A stretch of DNA of 64,000 nt. It comes from Saccharomyces paradoxus (Eukaryota; Ascomycota; Saccharomycetes; Saccharomycetales; Saccharomycetaceae). Shown in pieces: positions 47,173 to 56,700 of the stretch. The notes beneath the pieces are model-generated. The model saw only the letters and a program-made list of their open reading frames with translations, was not told where the DNA came from and ran no database searches. A program made the translations under genes and the position numbers. Location of the stretch: positions 868,001-932,000 of the forward strand of contig NC_047501.1 in the NCBI RefSeq assembly GCF_002079055.1, read 5' to 3'. Position 1 is the stretch's first letter, and each line of letters starts with the position of its first letter.

Positions 47173-49806
47173 CTATGGTCTCCTACTGTATTGAATTTGT
47201 AAAGCATCAACTTGCTGCTGTAATGACTGCAAGTTACCCAAAATATCGCTTGAATTAGATCTATTAACGTCTGTATTAAATGGGAATTGCTGTTGCTGCT
47301 GTTGCTGTTGCTGCTGTTGATGAATTTGCTGACCTAACATTCCGTAATTAGGCTTGTTAGGTTGGTTTTGTATATTAGAATTGTTTAGATGGAGTTGCCC
47401 CGGATGTTGCTGCATTTGAGAAAGTTGACCCCCATATATTGATTGTTGAGGTTGTTGAGGTTGTTGCTGCTGGTGGCTATAAGTCTGACGAGATTGACTG
47501 TTGTTCATTGCTGGATTGGTGTTTTGGAATGAACCTATGCTATTACCAGCGTTATTGCTATTAACAGTGGACGCATTTGATGGCATAGGATTCGGAGATG
47601 GTGAAGTCGAAAGCAAAGATTGGAAGTAACTATTAGCAGCATTTTGAGGTGACAAAAAATTTGGAGATTGCATACTTGGTGAATTTGCATACGAGGTCTG
47701 AGTAGGTACCAAATTATTCTGCTTTTGTATGTTGGGGTACGTATGTTGAGGTGACACAATGGCTGCTTGTTGCTGCTGCTGTTGAGCGCGTGGAGGTGGA
47801 GGAGGTGGAAGATGTTGGGGTTGTTGCTGATTATTAGCGTACGTATGTTGGGGAGATATCATTGTTGATTGATTATTGGAATACGTATTTTGCGGAGAAA
47901 GAATAGGAGGCTGATTTTGGGTAAAGGTGTTTTGTGGAGAAATCAAATGTGACCGCTGATGTTGCGGAATAGTATTTTGAGGAGAAAGCAAATGTGACTG
48001 CTGATGCTGAGGAAGAGTGTTTTGAGGGGAAAGGGCGCTAGATATTTCTACTTTCGGCATGGATATAATGTTTCCATTGTTAATCCGAACATTGTTAGAA
48101 TATGTATGTTGAGGGGATATGCTTGATGGCTCAATCTTTGATTCAGTCGAATTAACTCCTTGGTAAGGTTGCTGCTGATTGTTTTGGGGAAGAGTAATAT
48201 TAGGAGAATTCAGAAAGGGCGGTCCCGTAGCTTGTGGAGACGAAGATTGGTTCGTGAACTGTGGCTGAAACATCGAAGGTACTGCGTTATTTACTGAAGG
48301 TGAGAGATGCTGTTTCATTAAGTAGTTTGCAGAACCTGTCGCAGTAGGTTTCAAAGGCTGAAGCCCTCCAGGGTTTACAACTGTTTCAGGTGTATTCGAA
48401 GGTTTGATAGATTGAGGTTGTTCCATATGACTTCGCATCAAATAGTTTGCAGAGCCTGTTGCTGTCGGTTTTAAAGGTTGTAAACCCGTCTGAATGGCAC
48501 CGTCGCTTGGATGTAACCCCTGATTATATTCTTCTCGCACCAGATGATTAGCAGAACCTGTAGCCGTGGGCTTCAAAGGTTCTAATGGCATTTGTTGTGG
48601 AATCCCGGCGCTATTCACATTGTTAGTTGGTAAATTATTACCATTCTGTAAAAATGCGGATGAAATTGGCAATGATGCAGAATCAACAGTCTGTATTTGC
48701 TTGAAATGTGACAAAGAGTCCTTCATATCCTCTAAAACTTTCTTCTCCTCCTCAGTCTCTTGTTGTTCGCTGGGCAAACTCGAAACTAAACCGCTATTTT
48801 GTCTCCCCTTATATAGTCTCTTTAATAATTGGTCCATGGGCAATGTGAAGTCTAATGGACTGTCATTACTAAAGTCCTGATCTTCACCTTTTCCATCAGT
48901 ATTTTGCTTTCTTGCCTCATTATTATTAAGCGATTCTTGATTAAGATTTGGAGGATCTTGAAACGTTATATGCTCTGAAAATCTAACCTTTTTACTCTTA
49001 AAGTTCGAATTTTTGATTCTCCTTCTGACCCTTTTCCTTGTCGTCTTACCAGTCAACAGCAATGAGGCAAATGAATCAAAATCAACCTTTTGATCACCAG
49101 CTTTGGTGGAACCATCATCGTCTTCCACCTCCTCATACACCTCTTCGTGATTTTCACTACTTAGGATAGGGCGCGGTTTGGGTACAGGTGCCTTTTCTAA
49201 GATCATACGTCTTAGAGGTAAAATACCATATATAATAGCTCTAGAAACTAGTCTTAGAACAGCGAAAAATTGGCCAATATTTAATGCATTTTTACAGCTA
49301 CGGAAAATTTCCACAATTCTATCTTTAACTTTTTGTGATAAGTTGAAGTTGGTTAAGAATCTAAACACGTCATTCAATCTTATTAATTTTCCATGAGTCC
49401 TCAAACATATATAGTTGTACCATCTTAGATAAGTCCTTATTTCTTCATGGGTAAGTTGATTCTGTGATAAAGACAATGGGACTTGCATATCTTCGGGCGA
49501 CTCTGCGTATACATCACCCCCAGAAAGTTTTCGTACTTCCGTGTGAGAAGGATCCCCCTTTTGGGGAGAATTTACGTTCGTAGCGGAATTAGCTCCTGTG
49601 TTTGGGTGATTATTTCTGTAAGACAAAGTCGTATCGCTGTGGCTTCTTGATCCTTGGTCCCAGAAGCTGGAATCATGTGGAGCAGCAGTGTTTATACCAA
49701 AGTCGAAAGACACACTGGGAGGTCCCAATCCATTTGATGGTCTCTTTTCTGCTTGGTCCCCGCTGCTTAAGTCCAATCCCGGAACATTAAGCCAATCAAA
49801 CGACAT
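47173..49806 (-). CDS. SCD5: Scd5, PP1-targeting protein for endocytosis and actin
   Basis: 877 residues (872 in S. cerevisiae). Scd5 targets the phosphatase Glc7 (PP1) to cortical actin patches, counteracting Prk1/Ark1 kinases, and was isolated as a suppressor of clathrin deficiency. The N-terminal 280 residues contain a folded-looking part (120-205) and the PP1-binding RVxF motif in 'KKVRFSEHITF' (residues 272-276). The middle holds three copies of a ~20-residue repeat with core LKPTATGSAN, whose Thr lies in the LxxQxTG-type context phosphorylated by Prk1. The C-terminal third has nine ~12-residue repeats of the type (L/I/V)SPQ(N/H)T, then polyglutamine. ATG at 49806. Confidence 0.96.
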   Translation of the reverse strand: MSFDWLNVPGLDLSSGDQAEKRPSNGLGPPSVSFDFGINTAAPHDSSFWDQGSRSHSDTTLSYRNNHPNTGANSATNVNSPQKGDPSHTEVRKLSGGDVYAESPEDMQVPLSLSQNQLTHEEIRTYLRWYNYICLRTHGKLIRLNDVFRFLTNFNLSQKVKDRIVEIFRSCKNALNIGQFFAVLRLVSRAIIYGILPLRRMILEKAPVPKPRPILSSENHEEVYEEVEDDDGSTKAGDQKVDFDSFASLLLTGKTTRKRVRRRIKNSNFKSKKVRFSEHITFQDPPNLNQESLNNNEARKQNTDGKGEDQDFSNDSPLDFTLPMDQLLKRLYKGRQNSGLVSSLPSEQQETEEEKKVLEDMKDSLSHFKQIQTVDSASLPISSAFLQNGNNLPTNNVNSAGIPQQMPLEPLKPTATGSANHLVREEYNQGLHPSDGAIQTGLQPLKPTATGSANYLMRSHMEQPQSIKPSNTPETVVNPGGLQPLKPTATGSANYLMKQHLSPSVNNAVPSMFQPQFTNQSSSPQATGPPFLNSPNITLPQNNQQQPYQGVNSTESKIEPSSISPQHTYSNNVRINNGNIISMPKVEISSALSPQNTLPQHQQSHLLSPQNTIPQHQRSHLISPQNTFTQNQPPILSPQNTYSNNQSTMISPQHTYANNQQQPQHLPPPPPPRAQQQQQQAAIVSPQHTYPNIQKQNNLVPTQTSYANSPSMQSPNFLSPQNAANSYFQSLLSTSPSPNPMPSNASTVNSNNAGNSIGSFQNTNPAMNNSQSRQTYSHQQQQPQQPQQSIYGGQLSQMQQHPGQLHLNNSNIQNQPNKPNYGMLGQQIHQQQQQQQQQQQFPFNTDVNRSNSSDILGNLQSLQQQVDALQIQYSRRP
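47288..47321 (-). repeat. Polyglutamine (CAG/CAA) tract in SCD5
   Basis: About ten mixed CAG/CAA codons near the C-terminus of Scd5 (plus strand reads TTGCTG). A second short Gln run sits at about 47767-47785. Such tracts vary in length between strains. Confidence 0.8.
47626..48120 (-). repeat. Nine SPQNT-type repeats in SCD5
   Basis: Nine copies of (L/I/V)SPQ(N/H)T plus a Gln/Asn-rich linker run through this stretch; the last two are degenerate (VPTQTSY and LSPQNAA). Spacing is irregular, with a polyproline PPPPPP and a polyglutamine insert between copies six and seven. Confidence 0.8.
48310..48600 (-). repeat. Three LKPTATGSAN repeats in SCD5
   Basis: Three spaced copies share the core PLKPTATGSAN, followed by HL/YL and a basic residue. 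At the DNA level they are similar but not identical, so they are old repeats held by selection. They match the known Prk1-target repeats of Scd5. Confidence 0.85.
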
Positions 49807-50077
49807 ATTTTGTTACCATGTAAAAATTAATGAGCCTGCTATAATATCTATAAAGCCTTAGCTAACGAGAAAATGCCGACGATTTGAATTTTGAACTCCT
49901 ATTTCACTTCTGGCTTTTGTTTTTTCCACAACTCCTAACATTAACTTTTTTCTAATAGGGGCAATTTCCTTTGTTTTCTCATTTGGCGAAAAAAAGCTAG
50001 TAGAAATTTATAGAAAAAATAATGTTATAATGTGCTGTATATATAAATACAAATGCGTAAGCTAATGCAGATTTTGG

Positions 50078-53000
50078 CTAGTACCCTCTAGATATAGTAA
50101 TGTCCCTTTCCAGCCCAAGCAAACTTCTTTTTGTAGTATCTGGCTTGCTTGCCGGCAATTTTTTGGAATGTACTGCTTTTGCAGTCTTTCGTATTGGCGA
50201 TGGTGACGCAGTTCCCGCTTGTGTTGGTCTCTTTTTATAGCCAGATTTGTCGCTCAGAACGTCGTCAATAATTCCATCTATAGGAATATTAAAGAATTGT
50301 TTTTCTGTCTCCAAAGTATAGTCCAATGGTTTATTTGCACATTCATAGAACGCTTCAAATGCCTTCCTACCACCATACACTCTCTTGTACTTCCTTTCCA
50401 TTGGTGTAGTATTCTTTTTTCTTGTCAATTTCTTCTTATTTTCGCTGGCCAAAACTACCCCATTTTCCTTCTTTCCCTTGTTCTTCAGCAGTTGCTCTTT
50501 GGGGATCGCAGAATCGTTAGCAATTTTATGAAGTGAGGTATAATCAGGCATATTAACAGGTGGTCTGATTCGTTGATCAATTTTAGCATTTTTGGTACCA
50601 TCTAAAAAATTGGATCCCATAATGCGTATTTTAGTCCTTTTGCCCTTCCCAACATCGTGTATATAGTCTAAGAGGCTGTACTCTGTAGTGTTTCCGTCTC
50701 GAGCGTATTCTTTGGATGCACACTCCCGTAGATATTCTTCTTCTAGCTGGTTCACATTTCGCTTATCTGACTGAACTTGCATTGCAAGGAAATATTTCAA
50801 GAACTCTGGAGTGTAGGACCTATTGTATTCTTCAAATACGGGTTCTCTGTAGTTATAGGTATATTGCGACACTTCGCTATCGATATCGAGATTTGGCTGA
50901 CCCAATTTACTATTGGGTTTGACTAACAGTTGATTGATATCAAGTGCCTCTCCATGAGGAATAGCAATTTTGTTCGATGGCGTTATGCAGTCCATATTGA
51001 CTTCTTTACGAATGACTGAATCAATATCTACTTGCGAGAAGAAGGCACAGTTTTGTGGTAATTCATTTATACCCATTTGCTGACAAAACATGGCTCTTGT
51101 CCATATATTGCTGATTTGCAAAGCCATAGCAGCCCTGTACTTGTCCTTTTCGCTCACCAAAAATCTAATCTCATCATGGATGGAAATACAAAGCCTTGCC
51201 TCAAGATTGTATTTCTTAATGATATATTCCATGGAGCAACAAAGGAGATGTAAATAATCAACTCCAGATGACTGGATGGCCCAATTGATTCTTGAAGGCA
51301 AAAAAGAATTTGCTCTCAGATTTTTCTTCATGAGCGAATAGGTAATACCACATCCCAAAACCGGTGTCTTAGGTGTTTCTTGCTCTGCTATGCTTTCTAA
51401 TTTATTAAATAGAATTGACTCAGAGCCACCATACCAGAATTTTTTGAATAATTTTGATCTTTTCGTTTTACCTTTTGTATTTTCATACAACTTATTTGCA
51501 ATTTTTTTTGTTTCTTCGTCAGTTAAAGATGGGTTAAACCTTTTGAGTAATTGACTCGCGAATTTAGCACCTGCGCCGTAAATTCTCCCATAATTAAAAA
51601 TTTTCGCCTCATTACGAGAACAGCCTAGAATTTGAGCTGTCTTCGTGTGCAAATCTGTACCTTCGTTTTTGGTACCTTCTAAACACATCCAACCAATGGC
51701 GGTGCCACCATGAACATTAAAAATAGAATCACCGACTAAAGATGCTATCCATAATTCTTCACTATCCACATCTGCTCCAACAAAGCAATAACCTGGGGGA
51801 GCTTTGACCTGGGTTTTCAATTCGGAACCTATTCTATTTGCCTTTGCGTTGGATGCGGTTAACCACGTATTTTCCACAGCTCTTCTAGTGATAGTGCCCA
51901 TGGGTACAATTTTCGGTATAATTATGGCAAGATCATTTGTTTTGCCATTATTTAAGTTCGATCTTGCGGACAAAGAGTGGAATTCATTGGGAAATTTGGA
52001 ACTGGGAACTACAAACTGGGATTGGATCCGTTCCCTTGCTGACATCCAATACGAACCTGAAGAGTTAATTTGTAAAGCTTGATGAGCCAATTCTGACTCC
52101 GATTTTAGCACGCCCTTTTCAAAAAAATGATTATATGATTTAGTTAAAAGATTCGTGCAATTGGAAGTGGGCCCATTAGGATGAGGTACTTTGAGAAGAA
52201 CACCTGTAGGTTGGGACCCAAGGTTTTGCATTCTTATTTCCTCTTCCTCTTGAGATACGCTATCTGCCAGGACATAATTTTTAGCCCTGTATGTTTCTAC
52301 TTGTTCATGGGGCACGTTAAAGCACCAACCAGACTCCTTCGACCATATTACGGGAAAATTTTCCCACGATAGCTTGAATAAAATCGGAATTATCCTTGAT
52401 TTGATGGTGATCTTGGGCTCTATGGTGTCCTTTGAAGGAAAAAGTTGCCTATACCATTCGGGAAAGCCGGGCAGTTTTTGACATTTTGCAGGAACACCTT
52501 TCTTAGTTAATCTTAAAGGTTTCGTAGTCCAATCCAATTGTGATAACCAGGGGTCCTTGAGGTACATATCTGGCTGGTCTTTCAAAAGGACTATATCCTT
52601 AATGATTTGGACAATTTTTGATTCTATTTCAACTTTGGACTGTTGGTACAAAGACTCGGAGCTGTTCAAATAGTCGTTCCAGTCCTCCAGCTTCGTTGGC
52701 AGAATGCATTTGCTTAAAGACTTTAAACCTGCAAACGAAACTGGATGTGGACACTTTTTCAGGAAAACAGGGAAAATCTTATCAAACACTTGACTTGTGG
52801 CTGTTACGTCAGTGGCACAGTAGTTGACCAGTTTTTGAAAATTTTCTATTATCGTTGATTTATCTGTGGAGGCGAAGAAATCTCTATCGGCTTTATCAAG
52901 GTTAATTTTGCAGTGAAATTTCGCCACATCCTTTAATGAATTTAAAGCAGACACGTTCAACCAAGGATCGTCATAATCCTCGATGGAGATTTCTGATTGA

Positions 53001-53851
53001 ACTTCTGATTCTACTTCTATTTCTTTTTTTTTCTTGTTATTCTTCATGAACATCGGACGCTGTCTTGAACACAGCCCAAATGATGCAATATGCAGCGATT
53101 GAGTGTCGAGGAAGAACGCCTTCGAGTCCCTGAAGTTGTATTCTTCGAGAACTCGTGCCCTGTCATACGCGACATTGTGACCAATTACGACTTGTTCCTT
53201 AGTCAACGTGTTCATGGGTATCAGCGCAGTTGGATCATCACCACCGCATATGAACGGCGAGCACCAAAGGTACCATGCCGTCGACGACAAAGCCGTTGCC
53301 AAAGTTGGATAGTCAGCAATGTTATACAGCGTCTCTACATCAAATACCACTAACTCTTCGTCTGGGTATGCTACTTCAACTGGTGCCGCACCCGGTACGT
53401 ACTTGACCCAGCCTGGCTTCCGCAGCCATTCCGCCGGTCGTGCCACCATCTCCGTAAATTTACCCTCACAAAAACTCTTGTAAGGTTCTGAACTAAACTG
53501 TCCAATCTTCTGAAAGTGTTCATCCAGCGACCTGCCCTGCAGTGGCGGCAGGGGAAACGATATTGGCTCCGTGATGAGCGTCTTCTTCCCCCACAACCCA
53601 TGGTCCTTTAGTGACTTTTTCGATAACTCCATTAGCTTGTCGCTTTGGCCCGCCTCGTCTCTACCACTGCAATTCCCAAACACCTGTCTCTGCAAAGACT
53701 CGCCTAAGTACTGTATCCCCACAGGATTAATCCTGGGTGCTTCTGCGTTATTCTTCTTTGTGGAGTACCATCGAGTATAAAACTGCACACGAAGCGGCCG
53801 CCGCCGCACCATTCGCAGCATGCAATGAGATGTAACCATCAGCTTCGTCAT
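50078..53851 (-). CDS. MIP1: Mip1, mitochondrial DNA polymerase gamma
   Basis: 1257 residues (1254 in S. cerevisiae), the single-subunit family A polymerase that replicates mitochondrial DNA. The N-terminus is a mitochondrial targeting sequence rich in Arg with no acidic residues for about 35 positions (MLRMVRRRPLRVQF...). The 3'-5' exonuclease domain starts at 'LVVFDVETLYN' (motif I), with 'IGHNVAYDRARVLEEY' (motif II) and 'LVNYCATDVTATSQVF' (motif III). Polymerase motifs are A 'GADVDSEELWIASL', B 'RNEAKIFNYGRIYGAG' and C 'SIHDEIRF'. After motif C comes a long C-terminal extension of about 280 residues, lysine-rich at its end, found in budding yeasts but not in animal Pol gamma. ATG at 53851; divergent from VMA4 over only 270 bp. 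Confidence 0.97.
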   Translation of the reverse strand: MTKLMVTSHCMLRMVRRRPLRVQFYTRWYSTKKNNAEAPRINPVGIQYLGESLQRQVFGNCSGRDEAGQSDKLMELSKKSLKDHGLWGKKTLITEPISFPLPPLQGRSLDEHFQKIGQFSSEPYKSFCEGKFTEMVARPAEWLRKPGWVKYVPGAAPVEVAYPDEELVVFDVETLYNIADYPTLATALSSTAWYLWCSPFICGGDDPTALIPMNTLTKEQVVIGHNVAYDRARVLEEYNFRDSKAFFLDTQSLHIASFGLCSRQRPMFMKNNKKKKEIEVESEVQSEISIEDYDDPWLNVSALNSLKDVAKFHCKINLDKADRDFFASTDKSTIIENFQKLVNYCATDVTATSQVFDKIFPVFLKKCPHPVSFAGLKSLSKCILPTKLEDWNDYLNSSESLYQQSKVEIESKIVQIIKDIVLLKDQPDMYLKDPWLSQLDWTTKPLRLTKKGVPAKCQKLPGFPEWYRQLFPSKDTIEPKITIKSRIIPILFKLSWENFPVIWSKESGWCFNVPHEQVETYRAKNYVLADSVSQEEEEIRMQNLGSQPTGVLLKVPHPNGPTSNCTNLLTKSYNHFFEKGVLKSESELAHQALQINSSGSYWMSARERIQSQFVVPSSKFPNEFHSLSARSNLNNGKTNDLAIIIPKIVPMGTITRRAVENTWLTASNAKANRIGSELKTQVKAPPGYCFVGADVDSEELWIASLVGDSIFNVHGGTAIGWMCLEGTKNEGTDLHTKTAQILGCSRNEAKIFNYGRIYGAGAKFASQLLKRFNPSLTDEETKKIANKLYENTKGKTKRSKLFKKFWYGGSESILFNKLESIAEQETPKTPVLGCGITYSLMKKNLRANSFLPSRINWAIQSSGVDYLHLLCCSMEYIIKKYNLEARLCISIHDEIRFLVSEKDKYRAAMALQISNIWTRAMFCQQMGINELPQNCAFFSQVDIDSVIRKEVNMDCITPSNKIAIPHGEALDINQLLVKPNSKLGQPNLDIDSEVSQYTYNYREPVFEEYNRSYTPEFLKYFLAMQVQSDKRNVNQLEEEYLRECASKEYARDGNTTEYSLLDYIHDVGKGKRTKIRIMGSNFLDGTKNAKIDQRIRPPVNMPDYTSLHKIANDSAIPKEQLLKNKGKKENGVVLASENKKKLTRKKNTTPMERKYKRVYGGRKAFEAFYECANKPLDYTLETEKQFFNIPIDGIIDDVLSDKSGYKKRPTQAGTASPSPIRKTAKAVHSKKLPASKPDTTKRSLLGLERDITISRGY

Positions 53852-53970
53852 ACTTGTCCCTCGTTGCTCAATAAGCTCACAATCTCCACCTCGACCTCTT
53901 CTATAAAACCGTTCTTTTGTAGTCCATAACTATTGTTGTTTACTGAGTATCGGCTAAAAGTGGGCCCGAG

Positions 53971-53983
53971 GTCACCCGCCACG
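53971..53983 (+). promoter_or_regulatory. Abf1-type site in the MIP1-VMA4 divergent promoter
   Basis: GTCACCCGCCACG fits the Abf1 consensus RTCRYNNNNNACG at all defined positions. It lies 120 bp upstream of MIP1 and 140 bp upstream of VMA4, the kind of shared position favoured by this general regulatory factor. Confidence 0.55.
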
Positions 53984-54121
53984 GAGAGGGGCGAAAGCGG
54001 CCATTTCGATAAGGACTCACGCTATATATCAGCAAAGAACAATAGCAGTTGCAAGAAAAGTTGTTTCTTACTGTTTTGCAAAAAAAGAGCACAGAACAGG
54101 CCACGCACCACCCGATACAGC

Positions 54122-54823
54122 ATGTCCTCCGCTATTACTGCTTTGACACCTAACCAAGTGAACGATGAATTGAACAAGATGCAAGCTTTCATCAGAAAGG
54201 AAGCTGAAGAAAAAGCGAAGGAAATCCAATTGAAGGCAGACCAAGAGTACGAAATTGAGAAGACCAACATTGTAAGAAATGAAACCAACAACATTGATGG
54301 CAACTTCAAGAGCAAGTTGAAGAAGGCCATGCTTTCGCAACAAATTACCAAGTCGACGATAGCAAACAAAATGAGGTTGAAGGTTCTTTCTGCTCGTGAA
54401 CAGTCGCTGGACGGGATATTCGAAGAAACCAAGGAGAAGTTGTCAGGCATTGCCAATAACCGGGATGAGTACAAGCCCATTTTGCAATCATTGATCGTGG
54501 AAGCTCTTTTGAAGTTGTTGGAGCCTAAGGCCATTGTCAAGGCTCTTGAAAGAGACGCTGATTTAATCGAGTCGATGAAGGACGATATTATGCGTGAGTA
54601 CGGCGAAAAGGCCCAACGTGCACCATTGGAAGAGATTGTTATTTCCAAGGATTACTTGAACAAAGACGTCATCTCCGGCGGTGTGGTGGTCTCCAATGCC
54701 TCCGACAAGATTGAAATTAACAACACTTTGGAGGAAAGATTGAAATTGTTAAGTGAAGAGGCATTGCCCGCCATCAGACTGGAATTGTACGGTCCTTCCA
54801 AGACAAGAAAGTTCTTTGACTGA
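54122..54823 (+). CDS. VMA4: Vma4, subunit E of the V1 sector of the vacuolar H+-ATPase
   Basis: 233 residues, matching S. cerevisiae Vma4. Three E/G (Vma4/Vma10) heterodimers form the peripheral stalks that hold the V1 A3B3 head against rotation. The N-terminal half (about 10-110) is a long charged helix ('[29 protein letters not shown]'). The C-terminal half is a globular domain ('[17 protein letters not shown]', then '[39 protein letters not shown]'). Near-total identity to the sequence I remember shows strong constraint. The ATG at 54122 is chosen by homology and is the first ATG in the frame; the 63 codons open upstream lack one. Confidence 0.98.
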   Translation: MSSAITALTPNQVNDELNKMQAFIRKEAEEKAKEIQLKADQEYEIEKTNIVRNETNNIDGNFKSKLKKAMLSQQITKSTIANKMRLKVLSAREQSLDGIFEETKEKLSGIANNRDEYKPILQSLIVEALLKLLEPKAIVKALERDADLIESMKDDIMREYGEKAQRAPLEEIVISKDYLNKDVISGGVVVSNASDKIEINNTLEERLKLLSEEALPAIRLELYGPSKTRKFFD

Positions 54824-54924
54824 TCGAGCTGCAGCTTGTATAACTACATACTTACATATACACTCTAACAGATTTTTTTTTTGTATGTTGCTCTCCTCTC
54901 TGTTATGGTCCAGTCTTTTGCCTC

Positions 54925-54955
<31 letters not shown>

Positions 54956-54963
54956 TTTTTTTT
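54925..54963 (+). repeat. Poly(T) tract upstream of MRS2
   Basis: A T-run interrupted by a single C (54936), with 27 uninterrupted T after it, ends 99 bp before the MRS2 ATG and about 100 bp after the VMA4 stop. Long poly(dA:dT) tracts exclude nucleosomes and activate yeast promoters, and are also among the most length-unstable sequences. Confidence 0.85.
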
Positions 54964-55062
54964 GGCAGCATTATGAGAGAACAATAGGGCTTGAGATCGC
55001 ATCAAGACTAATTGTAACGGTATATGCAATCAAATTAAAGCCGATTTTCATTCAAGCATCTC

Positions 55063-56475
55063 ATGAATCGGCGTCTCCTGGTGCGTTCTATATCATGTTT
55101 CCAACCTTTGTCGAGAATAACCTTTGGAAGACCAAACACAGCATTTCTTAGAAGCTATGCCGATACATTCGCTACTGCAAAAACGAATGGCACCATATTG
55201 CGGAAACAGTTACTGTCGTTGAAGCCCATTTCTCCCTCCGACTCACTGTTCATCTCGTGCACGGTGTTCAATTCCAAGGGAAATATCATCTCAATGTCCG
55301 AGAAGTTTCCTAAATGGTCCTTTTTAACTGAACATTCCCTTTTCCCCAGAGATCTGAGGAAAATAGACAACTCTTCTATTGATATTATTCCAACCATCAT
55401 GTGCAAGCCGAACTGTATTGTTATTAACTTATTACATATCAAGGCTCTTATTGAACGAGACAAAGTCTACGTCTTCGACACAACAAACCCCTCCGCCGCT
55501 GCCAAATTGAGTGTACTCATGTATGACTTGGAGTCTAAGTTATCTTCCACCAAGAACAACTCTCAATTTTATGAGCATAGAGCCCTCGAGAGTATTTTTA
55601 TCAACGTAATGAGCGCATTGGAAACGGACTTCAAGCTTCACTCACAAATCTGTATCCAAATCTTAAATGATCTGGAGAACGAGGTCAATAGACTTAAGCT
55701 GCGCCATCTATTAATTAAATCCAAAGATCTTACCCTTTTTTACCAAAAGACTTTATTGATCAGAGATCTATTAGATGAGTTACTGGAAAATGACGATGAT
55801 CTAGCAAACATGTACCTGACAGTTAAGAAGTCTCCGAAGGACAATTTTTCGGACTTGGAAATGCTTATAGAGACTTACTATACCCAATGTGATGAATATG
55901 TTCAACAATCGGAATCTTTGATTCAAGATATCAAATCCACTGAGGAAATCGTCAACATCATATTGGACGCAAATAGAAACTCATTAATGCTGTTAGAGTT
56001 GAAAGTTACCATCTATACATTGGGATTCACCGTAGCATCTGTACTACCTGCGTTTTATGGTATGAATTTAAAAAACTTTATCGAGGAGAGTGAATGGGGG
56101 TTTACTTCGGTGGTGATGTTCTCCATCGTTTCTGCCCTTTATATCACCAAGAAAAATTTTAATTCTTTAAGATCTGTGACAAAGATGACTATGTATCCAA
56201 ACTCACCCGCAAACTCTACTGCATATCTCAAAACGCCGGCTTCTATTTCTCTGTCAAATAAACTAAGAAGAAGGCGAAACTGGTGGAAATCGACCAAGCA
56301 GCGGCTGGGAGTATTGCTTTATGGTACCAGCTATTATAATGAGGCTAATTTGTCGAACAATAAAATTAATAAAGGCCTTTCGAAATTGAAGAAATTCAAT
56401 ATGGAGAATGATATTAAAAACAAGCAAAACAGAGACATGATTTGGAAATGGTTGATAGAAGATAAGAAGAATTGA
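55063..56475 (+). CDS. MRS2: Mrs2, mitochondrial inner-membrane magnesium channel
   Basis: 470 residues, as in S. cerevisiae. Mrs2 is a CorA-type Mg2+ channel of the mitochondrial inner membrane, needed for splicing of mitochondrial group II introns. The N-terminus is a basic presequence (MNRRLLVRSISCF). A large matrix domain of helices follows (about 75-310), then two transmembrane segments separated by the signature GMN at residues 333-335 ('ASVLPAFYGMNLKNF'). The second helix is 'VVMFSIVSALYITKKNF'. The C-terminal matrix tail is strongly basic (KLRRRRNWWKSTKQR). ATG at 55063; its promoter is only 239 bp and includes the long poly(T). Confidence 0.97.
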   Translation: MNRRLLVRSISCFQPLSRITFGRPNTAFLRSYADTFATAKTNGTILRKQLLSLKPISPSDSLFISCTVFNSKGNIISMSEKFPKWSFLTEHSLFPRDLRKIDNSSIDIIPTIMCKPNCIVINLLHIKALIERDKVYVFDTTNPSAAAKLSVLMYDLESKLSSTKNNSQFYEHRALESIFINVMSALETDFKLHSQICIQILNDLENEVNRLKLRHLLIKSKDLTLFYQKTLLIRDLLDELLENDDDLANMYLTVKKSPKDNFSDLEMLIETYYTQCDEYVQQSESLIQDIKSTEEIVNIILDANRNSLMLLELKVTIYTLGFTVASVLPAFYGMNLKNFIEESEWGFTSVVMFSIVSALYITKKNFNSLRSVTKMTMYPNSPANSTAYLKTPASISLSNKLRRRRNWWKSTKQRLGVLLYGTSYYNEANLSNNKINKGLSKLKKFNMENDIKNKQNRDMIWKWLIEDKKN

Positions 56476-56700
56476 AAGGCGACCTTCATGATAAACTTTA
56501 CAATATTATTAGCATAAACCTGTATATATACATATGTAAGAAAAAAGATTACTTAAAATTCTTTTTTAACAGCAAATTCTTTTGTCTTTGTAAACAAATA
56601 AATAATTAAACTAAAACTAATTATACATTGATACTTTTTATTAAGGACTAAATAAACAAAAAGAACTCCTATGCATTTTTTTTTGTATTATTTTTACTTC

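Noticed and set aside
53933-54121. 63-codon upstream extension of VMA4
   Set aside because: Opens with TTG, contains no ATG and overlaps the promoter with the Abf1-type site; the known Vma4 start is the ATG at 54122.
54022-54648. 208-codon minus-strand open frame antisense to VMA4
   Set aside because: It lies entirely against the strongly conserved VMA4 coding sequence, has no domain, and is in the position of a dubious S. cerevisiae ORF. Codon bias of VMA4 explains the open antisense frame.
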